Shown in pieces: positions 1 through 6,524 of a DNA stretch of 16,512 bases. Source of the stretch: Acidimicrobiia bacterium (GTDB taxonomy: Bacteria > Actinomycetota > Acidimicrobiia > Spongiisociales > UBA5794); contig JAOZMA010000014.1 of NCBI GenBank assembly GCA_029934555.1, positions 1 through 16,512 of the forward strand. The letters are read 5' to 3'. The notes under the pieces are model-generated. The model was not told the origin of the DNA. It searched no databases and worked only from the letters and a program-made list of their open reading frames with translations. Numbering within the stretch: the stretch's first letter is position 1; every line of letters begins with the position of its first letter. Both the position numbers and the translations under genes were made by a program.

Positions 1-55
1 GGACTACGGACTACGGACTACGGACTACGGACTACGGACTACGGACTACGGACTA
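1..55. repeat. Heptanucleotide tandem array (ggactac)n, array A
   Basis: Seven perfect copies of ggactac plus a six-base partial copy run from the window edge to position 55, so the array probably continues outside the window. Read on the minus strand, which is the coding strand of the neighbouring lipoprotein gene, the unit is gtagtcc. That is the same word and gene-relative orientation as the arrays after menF and at the end of menE. The array overlaps the last codons of the lipoprotein gene and contains its TAG stop (46-48). It is not a CRISPR array, since there are no spacers. Confidence 0.95.
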
Positions 56-693
56 GTCACCGACCAACCCTGGGGGCCTGGTTCCGACCGGTCGCCTGCC
101 GTCAACCCTGTGGCGGAGCCGTCGATGACGATGGCCTCATCTTCCGGCCAGAGACCGGCCTGGATGGCTACGTTCGAGCGCGTGTGCCCGGTCGATCCCC
201 ATTCCACGTAGTCGACGATGGCGTCGGGATCTCCGAAACCGCCACTTGAGTAGAGGCCGATCTCACCGGATCCGCTCTTGAGCGTCGGTAGCAGGTCGGC
301 AGCCGGGATCACGAGCTCAGGGTCGGCGTCTTCAGCGATGCTGATGATGATCGCCTTGCCGGGAGCGATGACGACGGATGGGATCTCCAGGTAGTACGGA
401 TGAATGGCGATCCAGAAGCCGGTGAGGTCGCCGGCATCGGGTCCGAGGTTCCCGACCTCGATCGTGCCCCCTTCACCGAAGACCACACTGCCGATCACGA
501 ACTTGGCGTTCCCTGTGATGATCGTCGTCGACGTTGTCTCGGGCACCGTCGACGCCGGGTCGTCGCTTCGTACGGTTGTGGTTGGTGAAGGTGTTGTCGG
601 TTCGAGCGCGGTACCGCTGTCCCCGTCGGATGAGGTTCCTCCACCGGTGCAGGCAGAGAGAACGAGAATGAGAGCTATCGCTGCGCGTTTCAC
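46..693 (-). CDS. Lipoprotein with lamin-tail-like (LTD) domain
   Basis: Predicted exported lipoprotein of 215 aa. I chose the GTG at 693-691 because it begins with a short basic n-region (V-K-R), a hydrophobic stretch and a lipobox L-S-A-C with Cys15 as the lipidation site. The longer upstream ATG (795) would overlap the permease gene by about 90 bp and bury this signal. A Ser/Thr/Pro-rich linker (about residues 17-60) follows, then a beta-rich domain with features I associate with lamin-tail folds: an I-E-V-G-N-L-G strand, a D-L-T-G-F-W turn, a P-G-K-A-I edge and a D-Y-V-E-W-G motif. The LTD assignment is by pattern and moderate only; function is unknown, though such domains often sit on surface proteins. 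The gene starts 10 bp after the permease stop, so the two are probably co-transcribed. A possible Shine-Dalgarno (AGAGGAG) lies inside the permease end at long spacing. The final codons (T-S-P-stop) run into heptamer array A. Confidence 0.75.
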   Translation of the reverse strand: MKRAAIALILVLSACTGGGTSSDGDSGTALEPTTPSPTTTVRSDDPASTVPETTSTTIITGNAKFVIGSVVFGEGGTIEVGNLGPDAGDLTGFWIAIHPYYLEIPSVVIAPGKAIIISIAEDADPELVIPAADLLPTLKSGSGEIGLYSSGGFGDPDAIVDYVEWGSTGHTRSNVAIQAGLWPEDEAIVIDGSATGLTAGDRSEPGPQGWSVTSP

Positions 694-703
694 TCCGGGA
701 AGC

Positions 704-1480
704 CTATCGCTCCTCTGGCAAATGAACCGCCCGCTGATCGGGCGTGAACAGCGTTCGACTGAGTCCGAGTGCCACGACGCTCGTTGAGACCGCAACCGAG
801 CCGAGTACGAGGTACATCACGACGATCTGGACGAGTACGGCATCCATCGGCTCGACTCCGGCGAGGATGAGTCCGGTCATCGCTCCGGGAAGGAACACGA
901 TGCCAACCGCTTTCGTCGTCTCGATCTGGGGTACGAGGGCGGTCTTGAGCGCAGAGCGCAGATACGGCTGGAACGCATCCTTCGCACTGAAGCCCAACGC
1001 CAGCCGGACCTCGACGAGCGGACGTTTCTCCTTGAACTCCGCGATGATTCGTGTCGAAACGAGGACGGTTGCCGTCATCGAGTTCCCGATCATCATCCCG
1101 GCAAGGGGAACGAGTGTGCGGGGTTCGAGGGGGAACACGCCGAGACCGAACAGCAACCCCAGGATCACGAAAGACGTGATGCTGAACGCAGCGAGCGCAA
1201 TCCAGCGAAGCCGGGGGACCTCCGGGGCTCGACGGGCGACCACGTTGGCTGCAAAGGGGAGCATCGCGACGACCCATGCGACCGACCACCACAGGGACTG
1301 TCCCGGTTGGAGGAGAATCGTCAGGAGGACGCCGACCGCGAGGAGTTGTACGAGGGCCCGGATCGAAGCCCATAGGATCTCGCGTCCCAGACCGAGGTGC
1401 TGCCACATCGAAAGGGCGATCGCCACGAGAACGAGTGACGAAGCCAGGACCAAGCCGATAAATGAGACGTCCGCGGTCAT
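704..1480 (-). CDS. fetB: FetB/UPF0014-family ABC transporter permease
   Basis: Integral membrane protein of 258 aa, about the size of E. coli FetB (YbbM). I see about seven hydrophobic segments and family hallmarks: A-L-V-Q-L-L-A-V-G near residue 45, M-M-I-G-N-S-M-T-A near 130, and a C-terminal block V-F-L-P-G-A-M-T-G-L-I-L-A-G followed by a conserved Q. FetB works with the ATPase FetA in iron export or homeostasis in E. coli, and plant ALS3/STAR2 proteins are related. Substrate here is inferred from the family only. TTG (1483) immediately precedes ATG (1480); I chose the ATG because a plausible -10 (minus GATACT) lies 7 nt before it, which would give a leaderless mRNA, and no Shine-Dalgarno is evident. 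The FetA-type ATPase normally found next to it is absent from the window; instead the gene is followed by a lipoprotein gene. Confidence 0.88.
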   Translation of the reverse strand: MTADVSFIGLVLASSLVLVAIALSMWQHLGLGREILWASIRALVQLLAVGVLLTILLQPGQSLWWSVAWVVAMLPFAANVVARRAPEVPRLRWIALAAFSITSFVILGLLFGLGVFPLEPRTLVPLAGMMIGNSMTATVLVSTRIIAEFKEKRPLVEVRLALGFSAKDAFQPYLRSALKTALVPQIETTKAVGIVFLPGAMTGLILAGVEPMDAVLVQIVVMYLVLGSVAVSTSVVALGLSRTLFTPDQRAVHLPEER

Positions 1481-1487
1481 CAACCGG

Positions 1488-1517
1488 AGTATCGACGATA
1501 TCGTGGGGCTTCGACAA
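1488..1517 (-). promoter_or_regulatory. Candidate promoter for the fetB-lipoprotein unit
   Basis: On the minus strand a -35-like TTGTCG (1517-1512) is separated by 18 bp from a -10-like GATACT (1493-1488). The -10 ends 7 nt before the chosen ATG at 1480, so transcription would start at or next to the start codon. A 10-bp perfect palindrome, acgatatcgt (1495-1504), lies between the two boxes and could be an operator or chance. This is pattern inference only. Confidence 0.4.
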
Positions 1518-1550
1518 TCGATTCCAACAGAATGACAGAAGGGGATCAGT

Positions 1551-4310
1551 GTGACTGACCAGATCGAAGCGCCGTTGGTGGTCTCAGACCCGCCGGCCGG
1601 TTACCCGAGTGAATGGGTACAAGACGCGGTGATGAAGAGTGGTGAGACGATCCGCATCCGCCCGATCGCTCCGAGCGACCGCGACGTTCTCCAGGAGATG
1701 GTCAGAGGGCTCTCACGCCAGAGCACGTACTTCCGCTTCTTCCGGGTGAAAGAGGAGCTCGAGCCGGAGGAGCTCGACACGTTCACCCAGCTCGACTACC
1801 ACAGGGACATGGCGTTCGTTGCGATCCGTGAGGGACGGCTCGTCGGTGTGGGTCGGTACAACACGACGCTGGACGATCCGACGATCGCGGAGGCTGCGTT
1901 CGCGGTCGCCGACGAGTATCAACAACAGGGCATCGGCACACTGCTGCTCTATCGGCTGACGGCGTACGCACGCACACAGGGGATCACAGGGTTCCGTGCC
2001 CATCTACTCGCCGACAATCACGTGATGATGCGCGTCTTCCGAGCCTCCGGTTACGGCGTGAGTCGACAACTAGAAGAGGGCGTCTACACGGTCGCTTTCC
2101 CGACGGAGGAATCCGACGAGAGCACGTTGGTTCGCGACGATCGAGAGCAGCGGGCGGCGGCACAGTCGATGATGCCGCTCATGGCGCCACAGTCGGTCGC
2201 GGTGATCGGTGCGAGTCGGAACGCGTCGTCGATCGGCGGGAGACTCTTCAACAACCTCATCAACGGCGATTTCAGCGGACCGGTCTATCCGGTCAATCCC
2301 ACGTCGCCGGTCGTTCGATCGGTTGCCGCCTATCCAACGATCCTCGACATCCCCGGCAACGTCGACCTTGCGTTCATCGTTGTCTCATCGAAACATGTCA
2401 TCGCGACCGTCAAGCAATGCATCGAGAAAGGCGTGCGCGCCCTCGTTGTGATCTCGGCTGGATTCTCAGAGGTCGGAGGTGCGGGAACCGAACTCGAGGC
2501 CGAGCTGCTCGATCTTGTCCGATCCGTTGGGATCCGAATGGTCGGCCCGAACTGCATGGGCCTGCTCAATACCGATCCGGCGATCAGCCTCGATGGACAG
2601 TTCGGACCGATTCGCCCGCCACGGGGCAACGTCGCACTCTCATCCCAGTCGGGCGCTCTCGGCCTGGCGATTCTGGACTATGCGGCTCGACACAACATCG
2701 GAATCTCGACGTTCGTGTCGGTCGGAAACCTCGCGGACGTCTCGGGTGACGACCTGCTGCTCTATTGGGAAGATGATCCGTCGACCGACGTCATCCTCTT
2801 GTACATGGAGTCGTTCGGAAATCCGCGGCGCTTTGCCCGGTTCGCCAGACGGATCGCGCGCAAGAAGCCGATCGTCGCCGTCAAGTCGGGCCGCACCGCA
2901 TCCGGTGCTCGTGCTGCGAGCAGCCATACCGGCTCCCTGGCGAGCCTCGACGTCGCCGTCGACGCGCTCTTCCACCAGACCGGTGTGATCCGGGTCGATA
3001 CGCTCGAAGAGCTGTTCGACGTAACGAGCCTGCTGTCGAACGAGCCCGTCCCCAAGGGGAGGCGCGTCGGAATCGTGACGAACGCCGGCGGACCGGCGAT
3101 CCTCGCGGTCGACGGACTCGAGTCCAGGGGATTGGAAGTCCCTGTGATTTCGGAGGAGCTGCAGGAGAAGCTGCGGGGGTTCCTCTCCGCAGAGGCCGCC
3201 GTGAAGAACCCCGTCGACATGATCGCTGCGGCCGGTGCGGCCGAGTACCGGAACGTGCTTGAAGCGATGCTCGAGGCCGACGAGTTCGATGCGGTCATCG
3301 CCATCTACATTCCGGCATCGCCAGAAGGCGTCGCCGAGATCCAGAGCACGATCAGGGACGTGGGTGAGAAGCACGAGGAGGACAAGACGTTCCTGGCAGT
3401 GTTCATGCAGTCCGGCAAGGTCTCGGACGAGGCTCCCAGAGTTCGGTCTGGCGTGCCCGAGTTCGCGTTCCCCGAACGAGCGGCCCGAGCGCTCTACGAC
3501 GCCGTTCGATACGGCGAATGGCTCGAGCAGCCGGAGGGTGAGATCCCGGAGTTCACTGATCTCGATCCCGACCGTGCCCGTGCGGCACTCGACGCCGCCC
3601 TTGCCACCATGGATGAAGAAGGAGATTGGCTCGATCCGGACACCGTCGACACGGTTCTCGAGTCATACGGGCTTCGGGTGCCGGCGTCCTCCGTCGTCGA
3701 GACCGAAGAAGAGGCGATCGCAAGTGCTGCCGCGATCGGCGGTCCGGTGGTGCTCAAGGTGATCTCACCTTCGGCGCTCCACAAGTCGGACGTCGGCGGG
3801 GTCGTGCTCGACGTTGAGGGCGACGATGCAGTGAGCGCTGCATATCAGCAGGTCACTGCGGCCGTGCCCGATCCAGAAGGTGTCCTTCTCCAGGAGTACG
3901 TCGCGGGTGGCCACGAGATCCTGATCGGAATGGTCGAGGATCCCAACTTCGGCCCCCTGGTGGTGTTCGGTCTTGGTGGAGTCTTCGTCGAGCTCATCGG
4001 AGACGTTGCGTTCCGCATCCATCCCCTCACCGACCTCGACGTCAATGAGATGATCTCGTCGGTCAAGTCAGCGCGTCTGCTCGAGGGATATCGCGGCGGC
4101 GAGCCCGGAGATATCGATGCCGTCAAGGAGGCTCTCCTCCGGGTCTCCGCCCTCATCGAGGACATCCCGGAGATGGTTGAGATGGACATGAACCCCGTCA
4201 AGGTGGGTACCCCAGGCGAGGGTGTCCGTGTCGTAGACGCACGTATCAAGGTGAAGCCGACCGACGGTGTCTTCTATCCGAGCCGGACCGATTTCCCGAC
4301 AGCGTTGTAA
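1551..4310 (+). CDS. GNAT acetyltransferase fused to ADP-forming acyl-CoA synthetase (Pat-like)
   Basis: Protein of 919 aa. Residues about 20-185 are a GNAT domain with the acetyl-CoA-binding loop Q-Q-Q-G-I-G-T. From about 210 follow the CoA-binding Rossmann domain (S-V-A-V-I-G-A-S), the succinyl-CoA-ligase-like domains (V-G-P-N-C-M-G; S-S-Q-S-G-A-L) and, from about 690, an ATP-grasp domain (V-V-L-K-V-I-S; G-G-V-F-V-E; D-M-N-P). The loop S-S-H-T-G-S at His459 matches the phosphohistidine loop of active ADP-forming acetyl-CoA synthetases. The same domains occur in protein acetyltransferases of the Pat type, which acetylate acyl-CoA synthetases; GNAT at the N-terminus is, as I recall, the order of Streptomyces PatA. 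It could be a regulatory lysine acetyltransferase, an acyl-CoA synthetase, or both. The GTG start has a good Shine-Dalgarno (agaagggg, 1537-1544) at 6-nt spacing. It diverges from fetB. Substrate is not deducible. Confidence 0.88.
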   Translation: MTDQIEAPLVVSDPPAGYPSEWVQDAVMKSGETIRIRPIAPSDRDVLQEMVRGLSRQSTYFRFFRVKEELEPEELDTFTQLDYHRDMAFVAIREGRLVGVGRYNTTLDDPTIAEAAFAVADEYQQQGIGTLLLYRLTAYARTQGITGFRAHLLADNHVMMRVFRASGYGVSRQLEEGVYTVAFPTEESDESTLVRDDREQRAAAQSMMPLMAPQSVAVIGASRNASSIGGRLFNNLINGDFSGPVYPVNPTSPVVRSVAAYPTILDIPGNVDLAFIVVSSKHVIATVKQCIEKGVRALVVISAGFSEVGGAGTELEAELLDLVRSVGIRMVGPNCMGLLNTDPAISLDGQFGPIRPPRGNVALSSQSGALGLAILDYAARHNIGISTFVSVGNLADVSGDDLLLYWEDDPSTDVILLYMESFGNPRRFARFARRIARKKPIVAVKSGRTASGARAASSHTGSLASLDVAVDALFHQTGVIRVDTLEELFDVTSLLSNEPVPKGRRVGIVTNAGGPAILAVDGLESRGLEVPVISEELQEKLRGFLSAEAAVKNPVDMIAAAGAAEYRNVLEAMLEADEFDAVIAIYIPASPEGVAEIQSTIRDVGEKHEEDKTFLAVFMQSGKVSDEAPRVRSGVPEFAFPERAARALYDAVRYGEWLEQPEGEIPEFTDLDPDRARAALDAALATMDEEGDWLDPDTVDTVLESYGLRVPASSVVETEEEAIASAAAIGGPVVLKVISPSALHKSDVGGVVLDVEGDDAVSAAYQQVTAAVPDPEGVLLQEYVAGGHEILIGMVEDPNFGPLVVFGLGGVFVELIGDVAFRIHPLTDLDVNEMISSVKSARLLEGYRGGEPGDIDAVKEALLRVSALIEDIPEMVEMDMNPVKVGTPGEGVRVVDARIKVKPTDGVFYPSRTDFPTAL

Positions 4311-4316
4311 GGAACG

Positions 4317-4349
4317 TGCCGGGCGATTCAGCGATGCGATTGCCCGGCA
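4317..4349 (+). terminator. Hairpin after the acyl-CoA synthetase gene
   Basis: A perfect 8-bp inverted repeat, tgccgggc (4317-4324) and gcccggca (4342-4349), begins 6 bp after the TAA. It can be extended inward by weak pairs (G-U, A-U, U-A, U-G). No T-run follows, so it is either an L-shaped terminator of the kind common in high-GC actinobacteria or an mRNA 3'-end stabiliser. It separates this gene from the CBS-BON gene. Confidence 0.5.
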
Positions 4350-4403
4350 GACTCCTCGGCGAAGTGCAACAATGACGCCGAACGATGGAGAGAGGGACGC
4401 AGA

Positions 4404-5012
4404 GTGCAGGTCGTAGATCTCATGACGACGGACGTGATCACGGTTTCCAGTGAGACCGGGATCCGCGATGCCGCCCGCCTCATGTTCCGAAATCGCGTCA
4501 GCGGTCTCCCCGTCACGACCCCGGATGGAACGTTGGCCGGCATCATCACGGAGGCCGATTTCCTCCGACTTGAAGTTGAGCGACAGGAGGGATCGACGGA
4601 GCTGGGAGAGACGGTCGGCGACGTCATGTCATCCGGGGTGGTCACAACCGGTCCGGACACCGAGATCTACGACGCGGCGAAGATGATGACGTTCCAGGAC
4701 ATCAAGCGACTTCCGGTCGTCGATGACGACGCACGGCTGCTCGGGATCATCTCGCGTGCCGATATCGTCTCGGTCTTCACCAGGCCGGACGATGTGATCG
4801 AAGACGAGATACGAGAAGATCTCATCCGTCGAGTGCTGTTCATCGACCCGGATCAGTTGGACGTGGCCGTGGCCAATGGTGTGGTCACGTTCGTCGGTGA
4901 GGTTGGCACCAGGAACGAGGCTCGACTCCTCTCCGAGCTCGCTTCACGCCTCGATGGCGTACTTCAAGTTCAGAGCGAGCTTGCCTGGCGATACGACGAC
5001 GGGGCCGAGTGA
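4404..5012 (+). CDS. Two-CBS-domain plus BON-domain protein
   Basis: Soluble protein of 202 aa. A CBS pair occupies residues 1-57 (V-x-D-L-M-T-T-D-V-I-T-V, then A-G-I-I-T-E-A-D-F) and about 74-125 (V-x-D-V-M-S-S-G-V-V-T-T, then L-G-I-I-S-R-A-D-I). The C-terminal about 70 residues form a BON domain (V-A-V-A-N-G-V-V-T-F-V-G-E-V). CBS pairs usually bind adenine nucleotides such as AMP, ATP or SAM and act as energy sensors; BON domains bind lipid or ligands. CBS-BON proteins of this length are common in actinobacteria, mostly without known function. The GTG start is set by a purine-rich Shine-Dalgarno (ggagagaggga, 4387-4397) about 6 nt upstream. It follows an acyl-CoA synthetase/acetyltransferase gene, and a role in sensing adenylate charge in that pathway is only a guess. 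Confidence 0.85.
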   Translation: MQVVDLMTTDVITVSSETGIRDAARLMFRNRVSGLPVTTPDGTLAGIITEADFLRLEVERQEGSTELGETVGDVMSSGVVTTGPDTEIYDAAKMMTFQDIKRLPVVDDDARLLGIISRADIVSVFTRPDDVIEDEIREDLIRRVLFIDPDQLDVAVANGVVTFVGEVGTRNEARLLSELASRLDGVLQVQSELAWRYDDGAE

Positions 5013-5058
5013 TCGAACCGACGTCGCTATCCCGCCGATCGCATTCTCCATTGCCCGG

Positions 5059-5064
5059 TAGCAT
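5059..5064 (+). promoter_or_regulatory. Candidate -10 element of menF
   Basis: TAGCAT fits the TANNNT -10 pattern and ends 9 nt before the menF ATG. No Shine-Dalgarno is visible in the 61-bp gap, so a leaderless or very short-leader transcript is plausible. No convincing -35 is seen. Confidence 0.25.
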
Positions 5065-5073
5065 CACCTCCCG

Positions 5074-6387
5074 ATGATTCCCGACCGACACCTCGATCTT
5101 GATACCGCGTTCACCACCGGCGTTGATGGCATCCGGTTCGCAGTGGTCTCCCTCGATATCGATCCGTTGTCGTTCGTTCGTGCCGCTTCCGACCACTTCG
5201 AAGGTGCCTTCTATTTCTCATCCCCTGAAGGGTCCGCGGTCGGGGGAGTGGGGATCGCGGCGAAGGCATCGGCATCCGGTCCGGAACGATTCAGTGGCCT
5301 CCGATCCGCCGTAGATGCCTGGTCGATCCCTGAGCCGTTTCGAGTCTTTTCAGGGTTCTCGTTCTCGGCAGCCGGACCCACCTCTGAATCGTGGTCGTCG
5401 TTCGGGTCGGCCGACGCTGTTCTTCCCATAGCGACGCTGCTGAGCGGGGGCGATGATCGGCGTCTCCTTCTGGCGATCCCCCCGGAGCTCGAAGCGGACT
5501 CGATCATCGAGAGACTCAGCTCCTTGGACACGCCACCAGATCCCGTGTATCCGAATCTGGGGGATCACACCCTGGAATCCTGTCCACCCGTATCGGAGTG
5601 GACGACGGCCGTCGCAGAGGCAGTCGCCGCGATCAGGGACGAGGCGATCCGGAAGGTCGTGCTGGCACGTTCGGTCATCGTCCGATCTGAGACCGCCCCG
5701 AACGGTTTCAATGTCGTCGGCCATCTCGAACGCTCGTATCGGCAGTGCTTCGGTTTCGGCTGGCGAGTCAACGGGGCAACGTTCGTGGGGGCCAGCCCGG
5801 AACTGCTCGTCCGATCCTCGGGGGGTCTCGTCACCTCGAACCCGCTCGCAGGCACGGCGCCTCGTGGTGAGGGAGAAGCGGAAGATCGCATGCTGGCCGA
5901 CGCGCTCATGCGATCGGAGAAGGACCGAATCGAGCACCGCTATGTCGTCGACGACGTGGCCGCCCGGCTTGCGCCGCTCGCCGACGGTCTGGACGTGCCG
6001 GACAAGCCGTCGCTGAAGCGCATGGCCACCGTGCAACACCTGTCGACGCGGATCACCGGCGCCGCTCGACCCGGTGTCCACGTGCTCGACATCGTCGATG
6101 CGCTGCACCCGACGCCTGCCGTGGGTGGCACACCACGAGATCCGGCCCTTGCCTTCATCGAGAAGGCGGAGCCGTTCGATCGTGGTTGGTACACGGGCGG
6201 AATCGGATGGTTCGACGGATCCGGCGATGGGGAATTCGCCATTGGACTCCGTTGTGGCCTGCTCGAAGGTCCCAACGCCCACATCTTCGCCGGGGCAGGC
6301 ATCGTCGCGGACTCCGATCCGGACGCAGAGTTGCTTGAGACCCGCCTGAAATTCCGTCCGATGCTCGAGCTCCTGGCGGCGACATGA
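5074..6387 (+). CDS. menF: Isochorismate synthase MenF
   Basis: Converts chorismate to isochorismate, the first committed step of menaquinone synthesis. At 437 aa it matches the family. The C-terminal chorismate-binding domain carries the usual blocks: I-R-K-V-V-L-A-R with the presumed catalytic Lys194, F-V-G-A-S-P-E-L-L-V, L-A-G-T-A-P-R-G, S-E-K-D-R-I-E-H, L-H-P-T-P-A-V-G-G-T-P-R, and the E-P-F-D-R-G-W-Y-T-G-G-I-G-W-F-D-G block ending in A-G-A-G-I-V. The N-terminal about 170 residues are divergent, as usual. Anthranilate, aminodeoxychorismate or salicylate synthases share the fold, but the T-P-A-V-G-G motif and the neighbouring menD, menA, menB and menE favour MenF. The ATG at 5074 is the first good start; no Shine-Dalgarno precedes it. 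The gene is convergent with menD, and its stop codon abuts a GC-rich hairpin. Confidence 0.93.
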   Translation: MIPDRHLDLDTAFTTGVDGIRFAVVSLDIDPLSFVRAASDHFEGAFYFSSPEGSAVGGVGIAAKASASGPERFSGLRSAVDAWSIPEPFRVFSGFSFSAAGPTSESWSSFGSADAVLPIATLLSGGDDRRLLLAIPPELEADSIIERLSSLDTPPDPVYPNLGDHTLESCPPVSEWTTAVAEAVAAIRDEAIRKVVLARSVIVRSETAPNGFNVVGHLERSYRQCFGFGWRVNGATFVGASPELLVRSSGGLVTSNPLAGTAPRGEGEAEDRMLADALMRSEKDRIEHRYVVDDVAARLAPLADGLDVPDKPSLKRMATVQHLSTRITGAARPGVHVLDIVDALHPTPAVGGTPRDPALAFIEKAEPFDRGWYTGGIGWFDGSGDGEFAIGLRCGLLEGPNAHIFAGAGIVADSDPDAELLETRLKFRPMLELLAAT

Positions 6388-6402
6388 GGCGCCTTCGGCG
6401 CC
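6388..6402. terminator. Perfect hairpin between convergent menF and menD
   Basis: ggcgcc-ttc-ggcgcc is a 6-bp GC stem with a 3-nt loop, starting at the base after the menF TGA and running straight into heptamer array B. There is no T-run. Its inner 13 bases recur at 9663-9675. It could serve as a bidirectional terminator or 3'-end stabiliser. Confidence 0.5.
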
Positions 6403-6430
6403 GTAGTCCGTAGTCCGTAGTCCGTATCCG
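6401..6430. repeat. Heptamer array (gtagtcc)n, array B
   Basis: Three perfect gtagtcc units (6403-6423) plus a degenerate fourth (gtatccg). The whole stretch, with one more flanking base at 6400, is identical to 11932-11962, including the degenerate last unit. It lies downstream of menF with gtagtcc on the menF coding strand. Confidence 0.92.
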
Positions 6431-6442
6431 GTAGAGGTTCTT

Positions 6443-6477
6443 GCTCGTAGCTCGTAGCTCGTAGCTCGTAGCTCACG
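6443..6477. repeat. Heptamer array (gctcgta)n, array C
   Basis: Four perfect copies of gctcgta (6443-6470) and one degenerate copy (gctcacg). It is a different word from array B but has the same 7-bp period, separated from B by about 12 bp. Confidence 0.92.
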
Positions 6478-6493
6478 GCTTCCGGCTTCCGGC
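6477..6493. repeat. Heptamer array (ggcttcc)n, array D
   Basis: Two perfect copies of ggcttcc plus three bases of a third, continuous with array C on the left and array E on the right. It is a third word with the same period. Confidence 0.8.
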
Positions 6494-6521
6494 TGGCGTC
6501 TGGCGTCTGGCGTCTGGCGAC
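6494..6521. repeat. Heptamer array (tggcgtc)n, array E
   Basis: Three perfect copies of tggcgtc and a fourth with one change (tggcgac). It ends 3 bp before the menD stop codon (TAG on the minus strand, 6525-6527). Confidence 0.92.
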
Positions 6522-6524
6522 GTC

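Noticed and set aside
1..55. CRISPR array
   Set aside because: Units are 7 bp with no spacers, and no cas genes are present.
744..1535. 263-codon plus-strand frame opposite fetB
   Set aside because: It is antisense to a recognisable membrane permease; the translation is low-complexity and Arg/Ser/Thr-rich, typical of a high-GC shadow.
5350..6282. 310-codon minus-strand frame inside menF
   Set aside because: It lies entirely antisense to a clear menF with all family motifs and has no domain or start signal of its own.
6401..6476. Peptide-coding repeats (reading Y-G-L-R-T-T-D or S-Y-E-L-R-A-T)
   Set aside because: A 7-bp repeat gives a 7-residue periodic peptide in any open frame automatically. 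There is no start signal and no gene context.
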